64,000 nucleotides of DNA from Pseudomonas putida (GTDB taxonomy: Bacteria > Pseudomonadota > Gammaproteobacteria > Pseudomonadales > Pseudomonadaceae): positions 558,001 through 622,000 of the forward strand of contig CP163498.1 of assembly GCA_041071465.1 (NCBI GenBank). Reading direction: 5' to 3'. The notes under the pieces were generated by a model, which saw only the letters and a list, made by a program, of their open reading frames with translations, was not told where the DNA came from and made no database searches. Positions 58,932 through 64,000 of the stretch are shown here, in pieces; within the stretch, counting starts at the first letter, position 1; each line of letters begins with the position of its first letter. The position numbers and the translations under genes are program-made.

Positions 58932-59891
58932 ATGCAAACCGCAACCAGATCCACCTTTTTTGACATCACCAGCGAACAGGGCCTGTTACGCACCTCGATT
59001 GCCGTCACCCTGTTCATCGCCACCATCGGCATCGCTTTCGGCCTGGCCTCCGGCTCGTTCTCCATCGTGTTCGACGGCGTGTACTCGCTGGTCGACGCCA
59101 GCATGAGTGGTCTGTCGCTGGTGGTGGTCAAGCTGATCACCTCGCACACCACCAGCGTGCAAATGTCGCGCAAGCTGCGCGAGCGCTTCACCATGGGCTT
59201 CTGGCACCTGGAACCGATGGTGCTGGCACTCAACGGCATCCTGCTCAGCGGCGTAGCCATCTACGCACTGATCAACGCCGTCAGCAGCCTGCTGCAAGGC
59301 GGCCGTCACCTGGAGTTCGGCATTGCCATGGTCTACGCGGTGTTGACGGTGATCACCTGCGTGACCATCGCCGTCGTCGAGGCGCGCGCCAACCGCAAGC
59401 TGCAATCGGACTTCGTGCGCATGGACGTCAAGGGCTGGGTGATGTCGGCCAGCATCACCGCCGCCCTGCTGATCGCCTTCTGCTTTGGCTACGCGGTGCA
59501 GGGCACTTCGCTGGAATGGGTGTCGCCGTACATCGACCCGGCGGTGCTGGCGCTGGTGTGCCTGGTGATCGTACCGCTGCCCTTGTCGGTGGTGCGCCAG
59601 GCGCTATCGGAAATTTTTCTGGTCACCCCCGGCGACCTCAAGCTGCATGTAGATGAAGTGGCCAAGGCCTTCGTCGCCCGCCACGGGCTGCAGTCTTACC
59701 GCGCCTATGTCGCCAAGGTCGGGCGCTCGCGGGAAATCGAGCTGTATTTCATCGTGCCAAAAGGCATGGCTGCGAAGACCATCGAAGAATGGGATGCGTG
59801 GCGCAACGAGATTGGCGATGCGGTAGGTGGCGAAGGGCCTGACCGTTGGATTACGGTGGTGTTTACCGGGGACCCGGAATGGGCTGAGTAA
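58932..59891 (+). CDS. Cation diffusion facilitator family transporter
   Basis: 319 residues. Six membrane helices; the metal-site helix VFDGVYSLVDASMSGLSL (about 43-60) in the family usually reads H-x-x-x-D and S-x-x-D; here D-G-V-x-S-x-V-D is found. C-terminal cytoplasmic domain with YRAYVAKVGRSREIELYFIVP. It probably exports divalent metals. No clear SD near the ATG; the next ATG is far. Followed by the tRNA-Lys terminator and the integration site. Confidence 0.83.
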   Translation: MQTATRSTFFDITSEQGLLRTSIAVTLFIATIGIAFGLASGSFSIVFDGVYSLVDASMSGLSLVVVKLITSHTTSVQMSRKLRERFTMGFWHLEPMVLALNGILLSGVAIYALINAVSSLLQGGRHLEFGIAMVYAVLTVITCVTIAVVEARANRKLQSDFVRMDVKGWVMSASITAALLIAFCFGYAVQGTSLEWVSPYIDPAVLALVCLVIVPLPLSVVRQALSEIFLVTPGDLKLHVDEVAKAFVARHGLQSYRAYVAKVGRSREIELYFIVPKGMAAKTIEEWDAWRNEIGDAVGGEGPDRWITVVFTGDPEWAE

Positions 59892-59920
59892 GCCAGCTGA
59901 ACAAGGCCTGTGAAAACGAA

Positions 59921-59952
59921 AAAGCCCGCGACCATTACTGGTAGCGGGCTTT
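59921..59952 (-). terminator. Terminator of the tRNA-Lys gene
   Basis: AAAGCCCGC / GCGGGCTTT stem with loop; on the minus strand followed by TTCGTTTTC. It is 14 bases downstream of the tRNA-Lys 3' end, so it is the native tRNA terminator retained on the chromosome side; the CDF gene could also use it. Confidence 0.75.
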
Positions 59953-59965
59953 GACGTATTGCGTG

Positions 59966-60010
59966 TGGTGGGTCGTGTAGGATTCGAACCTACGACCAAT
60001 TGGTTAAAAG
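59966..60010 (-). tRNA. 3' fragment (45 nt) of tRNA-Lys(TTT), displaced copy at the element junction
   Basis: On the minus strand the sequence runs CTTTTAACCAATTGG, GTCGTAGGTTCGAATCC and ACGACCCACCA, which is the anticodon loop, anticodon 3' arm, T-arm and encoded CCA of Pseudomonas tRNA-Lys. The 5' half (D arm and 5' acceptor) is missing. It is therefore not a working tRNA but the attachment-site remnant left after integration in tRNA-Lys. A full tRNA-Lys should lie at the other end of the element. Confidence 0.9.
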
Positions 60011-60018
60011 ACAATTGG
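59996..60018. other. Attachment-site core with symmetrical arms
   Basis: Perfect 7-bp arms CCAATTG / CAATTGG flank a 9-base centre GTTAAAAGA, which covers the anticodon loop. Tyrosine recombinases commonly exchange strands at such anticodon-stem symmetry. The exact crossover point is within this segment. Confidence 0.65.
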
Positions 60019-60081
60019 GATCTAGGCCGATAATTCCACCTAGGGAGGGGTTTTCAGCACCATTCCGCGCCTAGGCACGCA

Positions 60082-60108
60082 GCCTCTAATGAAATCCACA
60101 TTAGAGGC
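60082..60108 (+). promoter_or_regulatory. Inverted repeat overlapping the soj ribosome site
   Basis: GCCTCTAATG / CATTAGAGGC, 10-bp perfect arms, 7-base loop. The right arm contains AGAGG, which is the ribosome site for the ATG at 60115 (7-base spacing). In RNA the hairpin would bury the site; in DNA it is a candidate operator for a ParA-type repressor. Confidence 0.55.
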
Positions 60109-60114
60109 ATGGCA

Positions 60115-60991
60115 ATGACACATCCGAAGAAAGCAAAACGAGCAGGTAAGGTTTCAACCAAAGGCGGCACCGGTAAATCCACCGGCTCCACCAATCTGGG
60201 GGCATTCACAGCAGACGCTGGGTTGCGCACCCTCCTCATCGATCTGGACCCGTCCAGCCTTCCGCATCCTCCTATTTCCCCCTGGAGTACACTGCCCCGG
60301 GCGGCATTTTCGAGCTGCTGTCGTACAACGAGACCGACCCGGCCAAGATCATCTCCCGCACGTCGATCAAGAATCTCGACGTCATCATTTCGAACGATGC
60401 CAACAACCAGCTCAACAACCTCATACTGCAGGCGCCTGATGGCAGACTGCGACTAGCCAACCTGATGTCGGCTTTCGATGCCGATTACGATCTCATCCTC
60501 TTTGACACCCAGGGCGCCCGCTCTGCGATGCTGGAGATGGTCGTTCTTGCATCTGATATCATCCTCTCCCCCTCCCCCCGAACATGTTGGCCGCGCGCGA
60601 ATTCAGCCGTGGAACCATCCATATGATGGATGGCCTGCGCAGTTACGCTCGTCTCGGCCTCACCATTCCCCACATCAACATCATCATCAACGGCCTGGAT
60701 GAAACTGCTGACGCGCGCGAGATCCACCGCACCGTCCGTGAAATCTTCGACGGGAACCCAGACTACACCGTCCTGCAATCGATCATTCCAGATGCCGTCA
60801 TCTTCAAGAAAGCCGCGAGCCAAGGCGTGCCGGCGCATCGGCTTGAATATCGTCAACCTTCGAACCGTAAGTCGCCGGCGGCGCTGAACATCATCCGCAG
60901 CTTGGCGATCGAGGCCTTCCCTGAGTGGACGGACCGCTTCGAGGCAATGACCGAAGAGCGTGTAGCCCAAATCGTCAAAGAAGGGCGCTGA
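60115..60991 (+). pseudogene. soj: Soj/ParA-type partition ATPase of the element, two frameshifts
   Basis: About 293 residues once repaired. Walker A is KGGTGKST (residues 16-23) and DLDP (Walker A') near 45; FDTQGARSAMLEM and later ILSPLPPNM follow. Frame changes at 60252 (a missing G; restores DPVQPSASSYFPLEY) and at the five C of 60568-60572 (a missing C; restores ILSPLPPNMLAAREF). The unbroken first and last parts start MTHPKKAKR and end VAQIVKEGR, typical of Soj from PAPI-1/pKLC102-like elements, where it stabilises the element. ATG 60115 has AGAGG 7 bases upstream; ATG 60109 is inside the hairpin. Confidence 0.85.
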
Positions 60992-60992
60992 G

Positions 60993-61751
60993 ATGGCCAA
61001 GAGACCCATCGTCATCACCGATGCCAGCGACATCACTACCGAACTGGTTCTGCAACTCGGGAGAACGCACTCCGCCAAGGACCTTCGCAGCGTCCAAACC
61101 CGGCTCACCTCCATCGCAGGTGATCTGCGCAAGTTCGGGTATCACTGGAATAAAGAGTCTGGGCTACTCGGAAAACTCGGAGAGCACCTGACCGATGCTC
61201 AACGGCAGCTTCTGCTCGACGCATCGCGCCTGGTTGAATCCATCGGCAACAACGTTACTCATGCCAAGGAAAAACTTGTTCGGACCGAGAAGGACACGAA
61301 ACGCCGGCAAGATGCCCGTGATGCACTGGCGAAGCAGCTCGTTGCGCGTACATTCCCCTTGCCCACCGAAACCCATGAAGAACGGCTCGAGACGATCAAG
61401 GCTGCACTCATCCTGAATCGTGCACGACAGTTCCATACCTCCTACAACCCATCTGAATTCAACCTCTACGTCAGGAGCGATCTGAAGACGCCTGATCGAC
61501 TCTACGGGGCCTCACCTGAGCAACACCGGGTCGGGAATATCCAAACACTCCGTTACTTCATGATCAGCGACCTGACCAGCCACCTTGCTTATGACGATGG
61601 TTCGTCGGTTGAGGAACGTCTGCGACTCCTGCAGGAGAAAGTGGCCGAAGCTGTTGGCCTGGCTGCCTTGACAGCAGACGAACGCGAGACCCTGCGCCTG
61701 TGGAAAGAGGCTCTCTCCCCCGATGGGGCGAAGCAGGAGGGCCAAGCATGA
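60993..61751 (+). CDS. Element protein of unknown function
   Basis: 252 residues, hydrophilic and largely helical. AKRPIVITDASDITTELVLQLG at the start and a middle rich in Lys/Arg/Glu (KLVRTEKDTKRRQDARDALA, about 94-113), followed by PLPTETHEERLETIKAALILNRARQFHTSYN. No known domain is recognised. AAGGG lies 8 bases before ATG, and the gene begins 2 bases after the soj stop, suggesting one operon with soj. The next gene overlaps by 4 bases (ATGA). Confidence 0.7.
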   Translation: MAKRPIVITDASDITTELVLQLGRTHSAKDLRSVQTRLTSIAGDLRKFGYHWNKESGLLGKLGEHLTDAQRQLLLDASRLVESIGNNVTHAKEKLVRTEKDTKRRQDARDALAKQLVARTFPLPTETHEERLETIKAALILNRARQFHTSYNPSEFNLYVRSDLKTPDRLYGASPEQHRVGNIQTLRYFMISDLTSHLAYDDGSSVEERLRLLQEKVAEAVGLAALTADERETLRLWKEALSPDGAKQEGQA

Positions 61752-62275
61752 ACAACGTCAGCCAACAGCAGCTCGACCTTCTCTGGCACACCTTGGGTCT
61801 GTCCGCCGAAAACAGACACCGGCGCACAGTTAGCCGCAATTACTTTCTCACAAGCCCAGGTTGCAGCGATGCACGACAGCTCGACGTGCTCGTCGCAGCA
61901 GGGCTCATGTCGTGCGGAAAGCCTCCAGCTTTTTGTCCCCAGGATGAAGTTGTTTATCGCGCTACGAGTCAGGGCCAGCACTTCGCAGAGACCAGCCTCC
62001 CTCCGCTACCAAAACTCACTCGGTATGACGAGTTTCTGGATGCAGACAGCGGGCTTGAGTTTCACGAATGGCTCGGGATCGAAAAACCCACGATTGAGCA
62101 TCGTTGTAAGTCATTCGGCTACAGCGAAGTGGGCAGCCTGATCTCTATAGAGTCCGGCTGTCGCATGAGCTCAAGCCGTGCTACGGGCGAGTGGTGCAAG
62201 ACCAAGAAAGACGCCAAGGCCAGTTACAAAGCGGCCTTAGCGGCTTCGAAGGCTCATCGCGCGGAGGCTGCATGA
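61748..62275 (+). CDS. Element protein of unknown function
   Basis: 175 residues, soluble. Contains four Cys scattered at LTSPGCSDA, LMSCGKPPAFCPQ, EHRCKSF and SGCRMSS, and a Lys/Ala-rich C-terminal tail (KTKKDAKASYKAALAASKAH). The Cys spacing does not match a zinc finger I know. Overlaps both neighbours (4 bases upstream; 1 base downstream), so it is translationally coupled. Confidence 0.65.
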   Translation: MNNVSQQQLDLLWHTLGLSAENRHRRTVSRNYFLTSPGCSDARQLDVLVAAGLMSCGKPPAFCPQDEVVYRATSQGQHFAETSLPPLPKLTRYDEFLDADSGLEFHEWLGIEKPTIEHRCKSFGYSEVGSLISIESGCRMSSSRATGEWCKTKKDAKASYKAALAASKAHRAEAA

Positions 62276-62517
62276 TGAATCCTGCCTCTATTTCCCAGTT
62301 CGCTGGCACGCTTTGCCTGTACCTCATGAACTGCTCTGTGGCACTGGCGACCGCCTATGGCTTGGGTTCGATCTTCAAAGCCCCGCTCGCCGAAATCGCT
62401 CTGCAGGGTTCGGTCTACTCGGCCTATGCGCTCGGCACGGTCGGGACGCTGAATCTCCTGGTGCTGATCGCATCAGCTATGCGTGGACAACCTCGCCAAC
62501 TTGGGGAGGGCTCCTGA
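62275..62517 (+). CDS. Small two-helix membrane protein of the element
   Basis: 80 residues with two membrane helices (LCLYLMNCSVALATAYGLGSIF about 14-35 in parts CLYLMNCSVALATAYG, and VYSAYALGTVGTLNLLVLIASA about 46-67). GGAGG 7 bases before ATG 62275, so it is preferred to the adjacent ATG 62272. Overlaps the next gene by one base. Function unknown; perhaps a conjugation or maintenance accessory. Confidence 0.65.
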   Translation: MNPASISQFAGTLCLYLMNCSVALATAYGLGSIFKAPLAEIALQGSVYSAYALGTVGTLNLLVLIASAMRGQPRQLGEGS

Positions 62518-63215
62518 TGGACAAGCAGAAGATCCTCGACAAAGTCACCAAGCTGATGGCCTTGGCCAACAGCCCAGGGGCAAACACGAACGAGGCAGCA
62601 ATCGCATTGCGCCAGGCCCGCTCGCTCATGGCCCAGTACAACATCGACGCAGACGAACTGCGGGCCAGCCAAGTTCTTGAAGCAAGTATCCCCACGGGCA
62701 CACGTCGATCCCCAGCGGATTGGTTGCATGCCCTCGCCGGAACATGTGCAGCCGCATTCGACTGCAGCCACCTCTCTTACTACCACCCATTGAAGGGTTA
62801 CTGCTTCAAGTTCCTGGGCAAGGGTATCGGTCCGGATCTGGCTGCCTATGCCTACAGCAGCCTCGTCCTGCAGTTACAGAAAGCACGTCGCGAGCATGTC
62901 TCGCAGCAGAAACGGTGCCAGCTGAAGACCAAACGACGCCGCGGCCAACTGTTTGCGGAGGGTTGGATTGGAGCAGTGGCCTACAAAGTTCGAGAGTTCG
63001 CGGGTGACCTGGCTCCGGAGATCAAGGCTGAGATCACGGCCTACTTGACCGTGCATCACCCTGACTTGAAGCAAAGCGACATCACGCCAAGCGAAGCCAA
63101 AGGCCACGATCGTAGCTCTCTGTACGCAGGTATTCGGCAAGGCCGGCATGCTCAGCTCCACCACGGAGTTGGCCGCACCGAACAGCCTGGCATTTCCCAC
63201 GGGGGTGCCAGATGA
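62517..63215 (+). CDS. DUF2786-domain protein
   Basis: 232 residues. DKQKILDKVTKLMALANSPGANTNEAAIALRQARSLMAQYNID (parts: KILDKVTKLMALANSPG about 4-20; NEAAIALRQARSLMAQYNI about 24-42) is the DUF2786 pattern; the C-terminal half is helical and basic. Found in phages and ICEs; function unknown. The ATG shares a base with the previous stop and its stop overlaps dnaB by 4 bases. Confidence 0.82.
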   Translation: MDKQKILDKVTKLMALANSPGANTNEAAIALRQARSLMAQYNIDADELRASQVLEASIPTGTRRSPADWLHALAGTCAAAFDCSHLSYYHPLKGYCFKFLGKGIGPDLAAYAYSSLVLQLQKARREHVSQQKRCQLKTKRRRGQLFAEGWIGAVAYKVREFAGDLAPEIKAEITAYLTVHHPDLKQSDITPSEAKGHDRSSLYAGIRQGRHAQLHHGVGRTEQPGISHGGAR

Positions 63216-64000
63216 CCGACCTGAGCTATTCACCTCCTCACTCCATGGAGGCGGAACAGGGCGTCCTGGGCGGGCTGATGCTGGACAACGAAGCCTGGGA
63301 TCTCGTCGGTGACCTACTGCAGGCAGATGACTTCTTTCGGGGCGAACACAGGCTGATTTTCACCGCTATCCAAGAACTGTCAGAGAAAAACAGCCCTTTC
63401 GACGTGGTCACGATTTTCGAGCAGATGGCCGTCCCCGAGGAGGTTGGAGGACTTTCCTACCTGGCAGAGCTGGCCAAGAACACCCCGTCTGTAGCGAATA
63501 TCCAATCGTATGCGGAGATCGTGCGTAATCGCGCACACCTTCGTCGCATCATGTCCCTGTGTTTCCAGGGGACACGGGATGCAGCTGAACTTGCTGCTGA
63601 CGCGGCGGAGGTTCAGGACACGCTCGAGCAGAAGCTGTTCGCGCTGGGCGAAGGTCGCGTTGTACGTGAATTCGCCAACATGAACGAGGCACTGCTCTCT
63701 GTCGTCGACAAGATCGACGCGAATTTCAACGGTCATGTGACCGTAACGGGGGTGCCAACAGGCATCACCGATCTCGATGAAATGACGCGCGGCCTGCAGC
63801 CAGCAGACCTGATCATCGTCGGCGCGCGCCCATCCATGGGCAAGACCTCGTTCTGCTTGAGCATCGTAGATGCCGCGCTGAACAGTAAGCCTGACGAGAT
63901 CGTGCTGGTTTTCAGCATGGAGATGCCTACCGAGGCCCTCATCTACCGAATGCTGGCAATTTTGGGCCACATCGACCTGAGCAGGCTCCTGTCCGGTCAG
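63212..64000 (+). CDS. dnaB: DnaB-type replicative helicase of the element, partial
   Basis: 263 codons, open to the window end. MTDLSYSPPHSMEAEQGVLGGLMLDN is an N-terminal DnaB start (PPHSMEAEQGVLGGLML; about 7-23), and the Walker A GARPSMGKTSF lies about 205-215, followed by VLVFSMEMPTEALIYRMLA. An extra DnaB on a mobile element matches PAPI-1/pKLC102-like elements, which replicate when excised. ATGA overlap with the DUF2786 gene. Confidence 0.92.
   Translation, partial: MTDLSYSPPHSMEAEQGVLGGLMLDNEAWDLVGDLLQADDFFRGEHRLIFTAIQELSEKNSPFDVVTIFEQMAVPEEVGGLSYLAELAKNTPSVANIQSYAEIVRNRAHLRRIMSLCFQGTRDAAELAADAAEVQDTLEQKLFALGEGRVVREFANMNEALLSVVDKIDANFNGHVTVTGVPTGITDLDEMTRGLQPADLIIVGARPSMGKTSFCLSIVDAALNSKPDEIVLVFSMEMPTEALIYRMLAILGHIDLSRLLSGQ

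Noticed and set aside
59604..60014. A minus-strand open frame over the tRNA-Lys fragment
   Set aside because: It is antisense to the CDF gene and translates tRNA sequence; no support.
59966..60040. A complete tRNA-Lys
   Set aside because: Only the 3' 45 nt match. The D arm and 5' acceptor strand are absent, so it cannot fold.
1..64000. CRISPR array or insertion sequence
   Set aside because: No regularly spaced direct repeats and no transposase-like frame were seen. The dispersed repeats are REP palindromes.

Overview
The window is a high-GC gammaproteobacterial chromosome segment of the Pseudomonas putida group. Signs of this are palindromic REP elements of the P. putida type (cores like TTCGCGGGC..GCCCGCGAA), xenA next to a trans-4-hydroxyproline catabolic operon, an mqo encoding a signal-like N terminus, and the housekeeping block dapA-bamC-MBL hydrolase-purC / gcvR-bcp / perM-tusA / bepA / nadA. 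Positions 1 to about 59,965 are chromosomal. From about 60,011 to the end the sequence is the left end of an integrative element inserted in a tRNA-Lys gene.

Layout. 1-2.6 kb: the end of a prolyl oligopeptidase (ptrB-like), an HNH protein and a SpoU-type RNA methyltransferase. 2.7-8.8 kb: a minus-strand catabolic cluster (GntR regulator, FAD amine/amino-acid oxidase, MFS transporter, DapA-superfamily lyase, aldehyde dehydrogenase) of unassigned substrate, followed by gabP. 10.7-18.2 kb: housekeeping and envelope genes (ycgN, nitroreductase, D-2-hydroxyacid dehydrogenase, rnd-ycgL, eptA-like phosphoethanolamine transferase). 18.3-26 kb: a cystathionine gamma-synthase with a divergent Lrp regulator, then an FdhF/YdeP-type molybdoenzyme beside moaA and moaB and a LysR regulator. 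26.2-33.7 kb: a complete hydroxyproline pathway (AraC/PAS regulator, permease, epimerase, deaminase, alpha-ketoglutarate semialdehyde dehydrogenase, D-hydroxyproline dehydrogenase). 33.7-36.5 kb: xenA with a divergent ArsR regulator, then a four-cysteine HTH regulator translationally coupled to a small exported protein. 36.6-43.7 kb: mqo, a small lipoprotein, a LysE exporter and a three-gene envelope cluster of unknown function. 44.1-55 kb: tRNA-Ser(CGA), purC to dapA, gcvR, bcp, perM, tusA, bepA, nadA and a YdgA-like protein. 55-59.9 kb: a second APC permease, a chemoreceptor and a CDF transporter. 60-64 kb: element genes soj/parA, three unknown ORFs, a DUF2786-like protein and a DnaB-type helicase running off the window.

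The genes form several working units. The hydroxyproline genes convert trans-4-hydroxy-L-proline to 2-oxoglutarate in four steps. The moaA/moaB genes supply cofactor steps for the neighbouring molybdoenzyme. The soj and dnaB genes next to a displaced 45-nt tRNA-Lys 3' end match the left end of PAPI-1/pKLC102-type elements.

A caution on sequence quality: eight otherwise intact genes are broken by ten single-base indels, mostly a missing G or C in a short G/C run. This looks like consensus sequencing error rather than real decay, and these genes are listed as pseudogene type with the likely repair position. The most interesting biology is the tRNA-Lys attachment junction with a ribosome-site-sequestering hairpin in front of soj, the uncharacterised envelope triad at 39.7-43.7 kb, and the exported-protein/four-cysteine-regulator pair at 35.2-36.5 kb.
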